This document shows positions 22,806 through 34,500 of a DNA stretch of 64,000 nt, in pieces. The position numbers and the translations under genes are program-made. Each line of letters opens with the position of its first letter. The first letter of the stretch is position 1. A model generated the notes under the pieces. The model worked only from the letters and a program-made list of their open reading frames with translations. It did no database searches and was not told the origin of the DNA. Source of the stretch: Athripsodes cinereus (lineage: Eukaryota; Arthropoda; Insecta; Trichoptera; Leptoceridae); assembly GCA_947579605.1 (NCBI GenBank), contig OX388307.1, forward strand, positions 16,717,237 to 16,781,236. Reading direction: 5' to 3'.

Positions 22806-24049
22806 TATGGCATCGTTACAAAATAGTTGTAATCTTAGTTGAATGCTGATGTACCTATGTATGGTCCCAGATACCAGCAAGCGTGCTGAATGGAATTATG
22901 TAATATTTATGTCTGGTCTATTATTACCTTGAATTTCTAATACCTTATTAACTACAATCTTGTAATATATTGTGATGATTATAAATAAAGAAAAAATGAC
23001 TTTTTTCGAACGCCCGAAAATTGATGAGATAGAGTGCCGGTAGACCTATTCTTTGCCGGGTGTTTCATGGATTATTTTTAACAGCGCGGAGACGACGACC
23101 TGTAAGTATATGCATGAAATGGGTCTCCTGGTTTAAACGTGACGGGATGAACATATTTATCTGAACAAAAAATTATACTTAGGTGTTTTATTTTATCTGT
23201 TAAATTTATTTGTACCTACATATCTATAAATTGTCCACTGTTTATATGATGTGTCATGAGATTCACCAGCAGATCAAAGGCGAATTGCATAATTTATTAA
23301 TAGTGTTAAAAGAAACAATTAAGTTTAATGGTATACATGGGAAAGTCAGTAGGTACTTACATAGTTAAGTATCATAGATATTTTCTCCTATTCATCTCAA
23401 TTTATAGGTAGATTATTTAGGTACCTACTGGCGCCACAGTAGGCGCCAAAATACATTCCAAATTTGAAACAATTCGTTGTCTTGTCATTCAGAATTCCAT
23501 AGATTTATCTTTCCTCAATTTAATATAAATATTTGTCATATTTAAACGTTATTATTACGACAATTTTAATCACTAGCATGGATCATTTATTTTCCGGCGT
23601 TAAGAACCACGCATAAAAACATTTTGTACCACCCCATAATACCTCATTAGGGAGTATATTTTTTTACAATATCCTCAACTGTGTTATTTAATACCATACA
23701 CATGTTAGTAAGGTTGGGTAAGTAGGTATGTATATATAGGTACATGTAAATAAAAATATTAGCTATAAGGTCTGTTAGTAAAATTAATGCATATTATGTG
23801 TACAAGTAGGGTCTATTTAATTTTTAATGGTATGTGTACCTACATATATGAATTGTTATAACCCGTATTATCTGCCTGTAAGTGTACTTGATAAATAAAT
23901 CAACATTACCATAAAAATAAACATTGAAAATAAATTATACCTCCCCAACTCAAATCAATTAGGTATTTCCATTCAAACCGATATTATGTGTGCCAATTTG
24001 GATAGTCTATTCGCGAAAGATGGAAGGTGTGAGTCATAATGATATCGAA

Positions 24050-24480
24050 AGAAGAAAAAACAAGGCAAATGGTGCTATTCGACTATATAGTCGAGAATAG
24101 AAATCGTCTATGGCAGCAAAAATTTAGTTCACTCGGCTGTCTTAGTGCCAACACTGATGTATGACTTCGACATGGCCGAAGAAGGATGAAAGCGGTATAA
24201 ATGCCGTTGAAATGGGGTCATTGAGAAGAACGTTTGGTAAAATTGTGGATTGAAAGCTGGGGTACCGTAAAAACGAGAACAAACTTCGGTGGTTTGAAGG
24301 TAGAATGATAAAAAAATTATATATGACTGAGAGGAATGGTGTTAGAAAACGTACGGCTATCCGAGGATTAAATGAAAAGACCGTGTACTTAACCAAGATT
24401 CTCCAAGACGGACATATGCTGAGAACGTTGAATAGGTCTAGTGTCGGCGTCGGAATGGCCTGAAAAATTAAACAACCCCG
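24050..24480 (+). pseudogene. Decayed RTE reverse transcriptase C-terminus
   Basis: Conceptual translation gives VYGSKNLVHSAVLVPTLMYD and later NFGGLKVE, LRGMVLENV pieces, in several frames with stops. Bases TGACTGAGAGGAATGGTG match 38649-38668. An old copy of the RTE family seen intact-framed at 38523. Confidence 0.6.
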
Positions 24481-24514
24481 TGACTCAAGGTTTTTTTTTA
24501 ATTATTTTCAAACC

Positions 24515-24670
24515 CTCATCAAAGAATAGGTGTCTTATTATTTTCTATAAGTTTTCGGCAGTCCTGCAAAAAATACTCCTACATATTCGTAAAGTATCAC
24601 AAAAAATACATTTCTACTACTACTATTACAAATGCAGCTGGGGTAACCAGCAGACCAGCTGCATTTTTCG
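24515..24670. mobile_element. Two family A SINE-like fragments, head to head
   Basis: About 24518-24575 resembles the sense 5' part (AAAGAATAGGTGTCTTATT, AAGTTTTCGGCAGTCCTGC). About 24613-24668 is an antisense 3' scrap (CTACTACTACTATTAC, GGGGTAACCAGCAGACCAGC). Confidence 0.5.
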
Positions 24671-24980
24671 GATGCGATTTTCAAGATGATTTTTGTAGGT
24701 ACATTATATGTTTCAGAGACTTCATTATAATACGTTTTCTTTGATAAATTTCTGTTCTCTTTCTTAATTATCTTACCTTTACTCTAACTTTTAAGGGACC
24801 CGGGGGTTCCCACTTCGTTGCCAATATTCCCATTCTTTACATACTTACAGTTTTTATATACTCCTACTATTTTCAAGATTCTAGGGAATGCCCACTGACA
24901 GGGTGTAGACTCTACCGGTGGGATAAACATTGTGTAGGTATGTGCTTCAAATAAAACATTAAACAATATCCGGCACTATA

Positions 24981-25502
24981 TGAGATGGTAGGCCCCACTG
25001 TTGTCAAATGTGAGATTTCATAGGAAAAGTAATATTCACAAAATTGTTGCCATATGTAGAATTATTTTTTGGTCACCACGTTTAATTATTTTTGAGCACC
25101 AAGTTTTTCGACACCAGCAAAGTTAACATTCGAGTTAGATTTTATTTTTGCTGGTTTTATTTTATTTTTGCCGGCAAAAATAAAATAAAACCAGCAAAAA
25201 TAAAATCTATCTCGAATACAAAGTTTAAGAAATTTGTATTCGAGTTAGATTTTATTTTTGCCGGTTTCATTTTATTATTGCCGGCAAAAATAAAATAAGC
25301 AAAAATAAAATAAAACCGGCAAAATTAAAATCTAATTCGAATACAAATTTCCTTAAGTTTATATTCGAATTAGATTTTATTTTTGCAAATAAAAAAAAAG
25401 AAATATTTCGCCAAAAAATCCAAATAATATTATTGTAGCAACAATTTTCCTCCATAGAAAACTATATTTGACAGATATCTGACATTGGGGCCTACCAACT
25501 CA
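24981..25502. mobile_element. Inverted-repeat element with multiple internal palindromes
   Basis: Ends TGAGATGGTAGGCCCCA and TGGGGCCTACCAACTCA. Between 25120 and 25390 the block TTCGAGTTAGATTTTATTTT / TTGCCGG repeats alternately forward and reversed, with perfect centres at TTGCCGGCAA. The right third is shared with the hAT MITEs at 27473 and 59267. Confidence 0.75.
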
Positions 25503-25694
25503 ATGAGTTCCCAATATCCTAGAACTAAAGAATTTCATCAATAGCACATTGTGAAAGTTTTTATTTAAAGGTTTTATGTAAATAATCCTCAGATTCCAAT
25601 GAAAACTCACTGATGACTAATATGAACTCAAAAGCCCTTTACATCTCTATTGCTCAGAGATTTTTTTGTTATTATTAACAGTTCTTTACAATAA

Positions 25695-25790
25695 TTACTA
25701 CTACTACTACTATACCATCACGGCATATCCCACAAGTGGGGTAGCCAGCACATCAGCTGCATGTAAGAAACATGCAAACTGTCCTCTTAC
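25695..25790 (-). mobile_element. Family A SINE-like element, short 3' end
   Basis: Antisense (CTA)n, TACCATCACGGCATATCCCA, CAAGTGGGGTAGCCAGCACA to ACTGTCCTCTTA. Strongly 5'-truncated. Confidence 0.75.
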
Positions 25791-26264
25791 AATAATTAAC
25801 TACAGTGAATTTACTTCCGAAGCTTATTGTTATGTGATAGATACCCTCTTTGTGATATTACAAATTTTCCACATTAGCAAATATTACTTGATATTCTTAT
25901 TCTAGAATATCGCCAGTAGGTATCCAATATCCGGTTATTGTAAGAGATCAGCAGCAGGAATTAAACTCTAATTGTTTTGCAGCAATGATTCCAATCACCA
26001 TCCCCTATACTTATTCATATTGTGTTTTTTGATACACTAAATTACTTTGATGCTTCTAAGAGTTAAGGATTTTTACAGGAAATAAAGAAAATAGACAATA
26101 TTATGGAGATTATAAAAATATTTTATTTACATATATTTTAATACAAATTTGTAATATAATATAAAATATGTATGTTTAATTTATATAAAACATATTTATA
26201 ATACAGTTTGAGACACTCAGGATAGTTGAGCATAGTTAAGCAGAAAGCACCTAGCATGCACGAA

Positions 26265-26460
26265 GTACTACAATACCGTGACGGTGTATCCCACAAGTGG
26301 GGCAGCCAGCAGACCAGCTGCGTGGAAGAAACATACAAGCTGTCCCCTGCATGCCAACAAAAATAAAACATTCAGCATATGTGATAAACTTCATCGCTGA
26401 ATTGAAGTTGTAAAATGTCTTTATTTTTGCAAACACATACCTCTTACAGAGCACTTGATA
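26265..26460 (-). mobile_element. Family A SINE-like element
   Basis: Antisense copy, TACCGTGACGGTGTATCCCA through CATGCCAACAAAAATAAAAC and AAAATGTCTTTATTTTTGC to CTCTTACAGAGCACTTG. The 5' end is missing. Confidence 0.75.
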
Positions 26461-27472
26461 GACCAATAGTGCATTAAGATTCTGATCACACCTATTGTGG
26501 GATGAATATTTGAAATCATGCATTAGGTTTTATGAAGTAAATTTATTTTGATAAGTTGATTTCTTTCTGCAAAACTATATTCAATTGGTGATGTTTGGTG
26601 CCTCTTAAAACTTACACAGAACATCTCATTATGAAAAACCCACCGAACAACTGATATTACGTATATATAGAATATAACAAGGTGCAAGAGATACAACTAG
26701 TGGCGCAGTGCACTGATAGCAAAATATCACAAAACAGGAAAGCTAAAACTCTTAACAAGACAGAAAAGTATAGATAAATAGTAAAGTATTGTTGCAAAAA
26801 TAACATTTTATTATACAATTTATTAAGTGCATTGCAAAAACTATAATTCAAATGCAAAATGAATATAAGTTTATTTTTGAAGTCACTGGATTTTAAGTCG
26901 AAACACAATTACAACCACTATCCAAATTTCATGAAAAGGTATACCTACCTTAAGGTAAACATTTGAATTTATATAAATTATACAAATAATCATCATCACT
27001 TACTGAAAAATAATGACTAATTAGTGAGTTACTGTGCTTTAGTTTTCAAAAAAAAGTGCAACAAAATCTGCAGATGTCCAACCATTGTGGACCAAAGAAC
27101 AGTGCTCTTTTTGGCCAACTATCACTGGATATTCTCAAAATATGGCCCAACCACGACCATCATCTCTCCTGTATTTCAGAGACTACAGATCTTTGCAGAA
27201 GTGCTTGTGTATTCAAAGTCCTTCTAATACACTTATTTTCGAAACTTAATATCTTCCGCTCTTGAGCTTTGCTAAGATGCCAAGACTCACAGTAATATAG
27301 AAGGACTGTGATAATGCAGACATAACACAGTTCAAACGCTCTCCAAAAACCCCGCTGGCAGCTCCTACGTAGATTGGTAATTCCAAACAGGGATCATCTT
27401 CTGGCGTAATGGTTGTTCCCAGGTATTTAACCAACTGATCTGGCATATTTGGGTATTTCCAACCATATGCAT

Positions 27473-27960
27473 CAGGGATGTTGCGAATATTCGCATCCGC
27501 ATCCGCAAATGCGGAGCTTCCGCATGTATTAGGACATCTGCATCCGCATCCGCATCCGCAATAATCGATGCGGATGTAAGACAATTTGCGACAAGAAAGA
27601 AATGGGGCGGGGCCGGCGAATGGCGCGTGCCGTTTGCACTTGACATTAACCAATGGGAACGAAAATAATGGTGACAAGATCCGACGCATTTTTATTTTTG
27701 CCGGTTTTATTTTATTATTGCAAATAACAAAGAAGAAAAAAATATTTCTCCAAAAAATCCATAATATTATTGTAGCAAAAATTTCGTCACATATTTGACA
27801 GTGGGACCTACCAACTAAGATAGTTCCTACTTTTTTTTCTATAACATCTTAAACATCCGCATCCGCATTCGCATCCGCATCCGCGGATGTGAGCCTTAAA
27901 AAATCCGCATCCGCATTCACATCCGCGGATGTGTAAAAATCGACATCCGCAACATCCCTG
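27473..27960. mobile_element. hAT MITE (CAGGGATGTTGC), copy 1
   Basis: 8-bp duplication ATATGCAT at 27465-27472 and 27961-27968. Ends CAGGGATGTTGCG and CGCAACATCCCTG. Subterminal arrays of GCATCC/GGATGC at both ends. The interior from about 27688 to 27815 is homologous to the right half of the separate element at 24981-25502, including that element's end GACCTACCAACT. Confidence 0.93.
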
Positions 27961-28057
27961 ATATGCATTGTCTTATTGTTGAAATAAAGAACATGTATTA
28001 CAAAAACATTATTATAATAATAAAAAAGTAGTAAAATGTCTTATATTTGTGTAACGT

Positions 28058-28122
28058 GTAAAATGTAATTAACTGTATTTTTCATTGTTAAAGCTGTTGT
28101 ATTTATTGAAATAAATAAAAAA
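28058..28122 (+). repeat. Shared retroposon-like 3' end, copy 1
   Basis: ATTAACTGTATTTTTCATTG, TTAAAGCTGTTGTATTTATT, GAAATAAATAAAA. The same string, slightly changed, occurs at 37739-37805 (GTGAAAGCTGTTGTATCTAT). Confidence 0.4.
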
Positions 28123-28124
28123 AT

Positions 28125-31035
28125 ATGTAGACAATAATTTAGATTGCTATTTTTGATGATTCAATTTAGTTTTTTTTCATAAGGACCAAGAGTGAATCTT
28201 TGTTGGATAGAAGTATAGTTCTCACAGTTGTTTTACATCTTTTTTTCAAGATGTGTTACTGGGAAAAATCATAAATGAAACATTTATTTGATCTCAACTT
28301 ATCGCCTTGAACTAATCAGTCACACTCAATACCTTCAATCTCAATTACATATAATTTTTAATATGAGGAGTTGGCACTGCCCATTTAAACATCTAAAAAG
28401 TTGCCATCCCAGATAGCTAAAAATACACATATCACACAAACATACATAATAATATTAAGTAAGTAGATCAGAATGTGATTAGGGAATATATGTAAGATAC
28501 ATTAGTTAATAGTTGCATACACACTGAGTGAACAATTAATGTTCTGTCTCTCTTTTCTTCTATTTGTCTCTATAGAAAAAAAATGAGAAAAAAAAAATAT
28601 TTTCAGTGTGGACACGGCTATATATAAAAAAATATATAAATATTAAAAATAATACATATAAAAACACATTTTCGTAAAAATTAGTGAATTTTTGTTGATG
28701 GTCCCTTAACAGTACCTAAATTAAATCTAAGTTTAAATTAAAAAAATATTTTTTTCACATAAAAATAAAAGATCGAAATACCAATATTGTAAATTAAAAT
28801 TTGGAAAAAAGAGGGAATGTTTAAATTAGATTAAGCTGGAATATTCATTATAAAAAATGCAATGTGAATGTAAATCAGGATGACAATTATAGCTAAATAA
28901 TTATAATATTTCTCTCAGGTAATAACAAGTTGCAAAGTAAAGAATACACCTGAGGGTGAACATGCGGAGATATTGAAAGCAGATACAGCCTTGTTAGGAA
29001 GATCATTAACATTAATAAAGGTACAAATATATTCATATATGTAAAAATCTCTATCTCAACTGTACAAAATAGTGGATAAATATAATATATATTTAGGTGT
29101 GTTATTTAACTAAATATTATTATTTAATGTATTAATAGAATCTAATAAATATACATAATTATATTCAATAATAAGATTGCAAAACCTATAAATGTTGTTA
29201 AACATACACAATTTATTTATGATTATATACCTGTGGAAACATTTGGATTGATGCTTAAAATATCACAGTATTTTATTTTATTATTTCATTTCAGTTAAAC
29301 ATATGTATAAACTGTGTGAATGTTTTGAGATGTCAAAAGATACAAATATGACTAAAGGGGCGTTCACATTTGTTCACTTTCAGTGATCACTCCGGATGAT
29401 CCTCCAAGATGAACAGGCGTTTCATCGCTAGTGATCACTAGCGATGACGGAGGAAAGAGATTACCACTCGTCATAATTTTGATGAAAGGTCCTTTCACTG
29501 AAACGACCATAAACAAGTTTTATCTTATTATTTGTTTAATTCTCTATGAATTTGTATTGAATCTCAGAATCATGTACAAAATTATTATGCAGTCGAGAGC
29601 TATATTAATTTATTTTAAGTGTTATTTTTCATTTTTGAATTTGTTTAATTATTTTTATACGAAAATACGTCAAACTACATACAACATGAGTGAGAGTGTT
29701 GACATGGCAGTGAAAGCATAGGATGAACAAATGTGAACAGACGTGTTCACTTTCGATGAACAGGTTTGACCCTGACACTCTGGATGATCATCCAAAATGA
29801 AGCAATGTGAATGCTACTTAAGATAAAAGTTCAAATAAGTTTAAAAAAAATACAGTTTTATATTGTAAGTTAAATGATTAACAAATATTTCAACATTTAT
29901 AGACTGGCAACACTGAACAGAGATAAAATACAATACTTAAAATATATTAAAAAAATCATTGTGAAAATACTGATCTTGATGTGATGTTGATACATTTAAA
30001 TGACAATACAATTATATATAAATGATAATATCACTTCCAAATTCATTTTACACCCAACTGAAGCTGTTAATAAAATACTGATATTATTGGAAATGCTTAG
30101 ATTTTAAATTTAATAAGAACATTAAAGAGAAGCTTGTAGCTCAGAGAAAAATGTGATAATAACAATCAAATAAAATGAAAACATTCAACTATATTATTAA
30201 TTATAAGTCATGAGGGTGTCAAGGGTAAAAAGAACCTAACAAAATGGCGATACCTGCCCGCAGAAAACATTCAATGTGAATATGGGGTAATTCAGGACGA
30301 CAACCACCTATAATACACACACTGATAGGAGACGGCTGTAGTCCTGAAGATCTGATTCTAGGCACCAACAAGGCGATATTTATGTCGCCATCTATTGGAT
30401 TGGAAAAATTTAGACCGAACACAAAAACGAACAAACTGTATTAAAATGACAACAAATACATAAATATAACAATAAATTATAAGATTAAATTGACAATTAT
30501 TATTGTTGTCCCGCTTTGTATAAAGATGTTTTTTGATGATTTACAATATGATAGTTGAGCTACGTTACAATCTGACATAGTTTTCAAATTCAATGATAAA
30601 AAGAACAATAATTACATTATTATTATAATCAAGTAAATTAAATAGCTATACTACCGCAATGTAAGCTAACAGCTGGAGAGTAAATAATGCAAGTGTGATA
30701 AAGTTAATAAGTGTAAACACTGGTATGGTTAACATTAGGCATAATTATATATATATATAGTTATAATACGTTTACAGTGTTCACAACCACATAACAAGGG
30801 CACATTAGTCTTCCACATCACATATTATATACACACATATAATTATGATATGTATGTGAATACATTGCAAAAATAGAATACTTAAAAAAACTCCAAATGT
30901 ATTGTAGGTTAAAATTTTAATTTACGTACATTTACTTGTAGGTACTTATAGAATGTAAAATAATCAATTGAACACAAACTGCTGCCATTTAGCCACATCT
31001 ACAATATGCTCGGTGAATGCAGTGAACAAACAGTT
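28125..31035. other. Region downstream of Lasp, possible long 3' UTR
   Basis: No exon seen. The element 29355-29818 is the only clear repeat. 30219-30430 is less AT-rich, with GGCGATATTTATGTCGCC; its ORF shows no known domain. Whether Lasp's 3' UTR extends here cannot be judged. Confidence 0.4.
29355..29818. mobile_element. MITE-like element (GGCGTTCACATTTG)
   Basis: Left GGGGCGTTCACATTTGTTCA and right GCAATGTGAATGCTAC are inverted. Subterminal GATGATC motifs recur, e.g. 29395, 29784. The right half is homologous, reversed, to 57200-57600. Internal ORF is AT-rich and unconvincing. Confidence 0.6.
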
Positions 31036-31039
31036 CTAT

Positions 31040-31165
31040 CTATCTATCTACACCCTCACGCCGTATCCCAAGTAGGGGTAGGCAGAGAGAATGAAAACAT
31101 CATATAAATCTGTCGTAACATACTACTTTCGCTTCTACATTCAAACAATTTCTCATACACACGCA
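31040..31165 (-). mobile_element. RTE 3' end with (GATA)n tail
   Basis: Reversed reading: TTTTCATTCTCTCTGCCTAC, CCCTACTTGGGATACGGCG, then TAGATAGATAGATAG. Lies in or just beyond the Lasp 3' UTR region. Confidence 0.6.
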
Positions 31166-31402
31166 TGTAGAATAGTTCTGTCTTTCTTTGCTTCTCTCTG
31201 TTGGAATAGGAATACAATGGAAGAAAAATATTTATTTTCTTTCTCATTTTATTTCTAAATTTTACCAATGGAAGAAAAGAGAGACAAAACCTTTTGTCTA
31301 TTGTGTTCGCTGAGCAATGTGGATGCACCTATTGACAAATCTGTGTTCAAATAAATTAGTGTACAGTGAATTATTACAAACGCAGGTATGAATGATATGT
31401 AA

Positions 31403-31534
31403 CTATATCTGTGCCAACTCCACATAGTTTGCTGGAAGCATTCCAGTGTGTCCTGTTCTCTCCACTCGACCGGTCATCCATCCCTCATCAATGGATGATA
31501 CATTGGTAATTAAATCACCTTCACGGAATGATAC
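31403..31534 (-). CDS. Lasp: Lasp coding exon 8 (rest of SH3, stop)
   Basis: Encodes [20 protein letters not shown], then [20 protein letters not shown] and AQI followed by TAG. The SH3 binding-site Trp and the PANYVE motif are present, and the protein ends at the usual LASP C-terminus. Acceptor TTTACAG. The 3' UTR continues to lower coordinates; its polyadenylation site was not identified. Confidence 0.95.
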   Translation of the reverse strand, partial: VSFREGDLITNVSSIDEGWMTGRVERTGHTGMLPANYVELAQI

Positions 31535-34500
31535 CTGTAAACATTTCACAATCGTTTTAATCAACCTTTAAATTTCAGAAAAAAATTAAATCAATAAAAG
31601 TGTGTCATAGAAATTAAATATATGTCTTGGCTAAGAAACAGCAGAGAATAGTCAGGGATTCAAACGGTGAAATAATTAAAAGTTCAGGCTTGACATTATT
31701 TATTCATTAGTTTAGTAAAAAATAAAAATGGTTCACAACATAACAATATTTACCTCATCTGTATCTGTAGCCTCGTAATCGTACATTGCAATGAATATTT
31801 TCTGTAAAGAAAAATTAAAATTTCATAATAAATAACATTTTGCACATTTGTTTTTATAGATAAAAAATTTAAATAAACAATTAAAGCAAGGGCAGCCAAT
31901 GGGTCACGTGCTGTCCGTTTGGTGTCTACTTGTGGCTCGCAGAGCATATGTACACATTTTTTCTTTTAGTGTGCATAAAACCACCAAAAGAGCATTCCAT
32001 CGTGCATAGTTCGTATCATATCTCATAAATGGAAATATTTAAATACATTGATTTAACTATTGTGACAATTTCTTCTATACTCTTTTACTATATTATTTCT
32101 GTTATACTACTTTTTTTTTAAAGATATAAGTATCTGGGTTTTGCTATAAACCCAAATACAACCTTATACACCTTTTACAGTAAGCTAAAAGTTTGTGTCG
32201 TGAAAGGGGAGTTTACCGATACCTGGGATGGAACCCCGGAACCCTTGTTCACAAGGCCGAGACTCTACCTCCAGGCTACCGACAAACACAGTGATAATTG
32301 GAGAAAAACTAAAATAGGAATCAGCATTTCAAATGTATTGTGAAATTACCAACCACTGGTTGACTACTCACATGCAGAAGCAAAAAAACACATGTTTCAA
32401 AATAAAAAAATTCCCTTGAGGTTAATTATTTTTCCTGGAATGCTTCAGCTGTTTGCCAATAAATTGTGATGAAACAAACTACTGTTGATGACCAAATGTT
32501 TTTACAAAACGGTGTGCTACTATCATGCTGTGTATTCTTCGTTCTATTTATTTCAATTCATATATTGGTTAGCTGGAAGATTGCTCGCCAATTGCTCATG
32601 ATTTTTTTCTGATCAATAAATTGTTATTATTATTATTATATATTTGGAATGAATAATAAATATACCAAAAATATAATTCAAAAATTTGTTATCAACTAAG
32701 ATAAGCACTGCAGCTGCTGATATGAGTTTACATTACCAGTGGTAATATTGTGTATTTTAGTCAATGACTACTATCTGGTTAAATTGCCAACTGAAATATG
32801 CAATACAATAGCAGTCAAAAAGATTACATAATGTATCCTGTTCTTCACAACACCATCCACTAGTTTGCGAGTGATTAAGATTGAAAAAAATGTAAATTAT
32901 GAATATCACACAAAAAAGTGCAAGAGTAACAACAAAACATGTCTTTTTTAAGCCAACCATTTAAAACACGGCAAAAAAGACTCACAATAAAAGAAAATGA
33001 GTTTAAAACCTACCCCAGATATACCCATAGCTCCACCCTTGGATTGTCCCATGGCATGGTGTTGCTGTTGTGCAGATGAACCGTAAACATCATTCACTGG
33101 ATCCATGTCAGCTACAGATCCTATACGCCGGGAACCTGACTGACCACTTACTTGATTACCTGAAATATATTAAATTGGAAATCATTAATCCTATGTTAAA
33201 CCCTGATATATTTTTCATTTATAATAACTTTGAACCCTTTATCAGAATTAAAATGTATGTATGTCGAAGAAGAACACAAATGATCTCTATTCCCCAAAAA
33301 AAACATAACAAGAATGAAATAAACAAAGCTTCAAAATATAATAAAACTGTTCTACCTTTAATATATTAGGTTTTTTCGTGTTGAATAAAAAACTTCATAC
33401 AGTTCCAATTTAGGAAAGTTATATTTCAAATTACACTCTCCAAAATACTCACACAAAATCAATCATACTTTATTCAAAGATAGAAAATGACCATTAATTT
33501 GAATGATTTATATTTCTAAAGTGTGGAGAAGATGTTCTACGCAAATATCTAGCTACAATAGATAAGCTATACCCCAGTACGTATCTAGGTACATATAAAC
33601 AAAAACTCTGAATAAATAGGTGACATAATTTTTCATTTAAAAAAAAACTAAAATTGTTCTGTTCATGCTAAAATTAGCACAACAATGTATATTAATGATC
33701 TAAATTAACTCTAGGAGGATATGAGCAGAGAGGTGAATGACTTATGTAGTATCATGATGATCCATATAAAGAATGAGTGTATTGATGTTAATAATAATAG
33801 CTACAAAATAAATTGACTTCCCCAAAATAAAATAATTTCATCCATAAAAAAACTCTGATATTTTACGAATATCTGCCTCTTAAAGATCCTCAAAGTGTAT
33901 TTTTTAACATTGTAAAACCGTTAAGTATCTAGATAATACCTATATTGATTTGTATGAACTTTGACTTTTTCCATCATAGAAAAAAATGTTCTGTTCTAGA
34001 CTGTTTACTCAACACACTGTATGTGTAAACTCACACGACAGTCTAGTAATATGTGCTGAAAACTAATACAAGTGGTAGAAACTATCACACTGCGACTACA
34101 TCAGACATTCTATGTACAGATACAAATTATATTATTCAGAATGATTTGTTAAATGATGGAACAAGAGACTAATGTGTTCGATGTTAACGCCACAATGCTC
34201 AACTTTTTCCTTTCTATCTACAAAAAATATATGTAATATATAAAACATAACATAGAATTATGAAGAAAAAAAACTATGAAGGTTATTCGGAAAATAAGAT
34301 CCTATTTTTCATAGCTCATCGAATATGATGCAAATGTTGAAATACGCATATGCATCTACTCCTGGGACCTGAGTCAATAACACATTTTCACGTTACGTTT
34401 TCGTTCCGTTAACGTTCGAGTATAGACGAAGTTGCAAGCAAGTGTCAATTTCGTTGCTAAGATACACAATAGTTACCAAAATTGACACTTTGCCGCAACG

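Larger units (their letters stand above)
21105..24045. other. Intergenic, little recognisable
   Basis: Contains the family A scrap (22319-22455), a local duplication (22202-22315) and a possible RT scrap (22660-22805). Many TACCTAC runs. Otherwise nothing seen. Confidence 0.5.

Noticed and set aside
27246..27689. 147-aa minus-strand ORF, and similar ORFs at 59170-59455
   Set aside because: They run through the GCATCC arrays of the hAT MITEs and are compositional artefacts; the two loci share them only because they share the element.
30219..30434. 71-aa ORF with hydrophobic stretches
   Set aside because: No family signature; sits in a slightly GC-richer patch with small inverted repeats, more likely a transposon fragment or chance.
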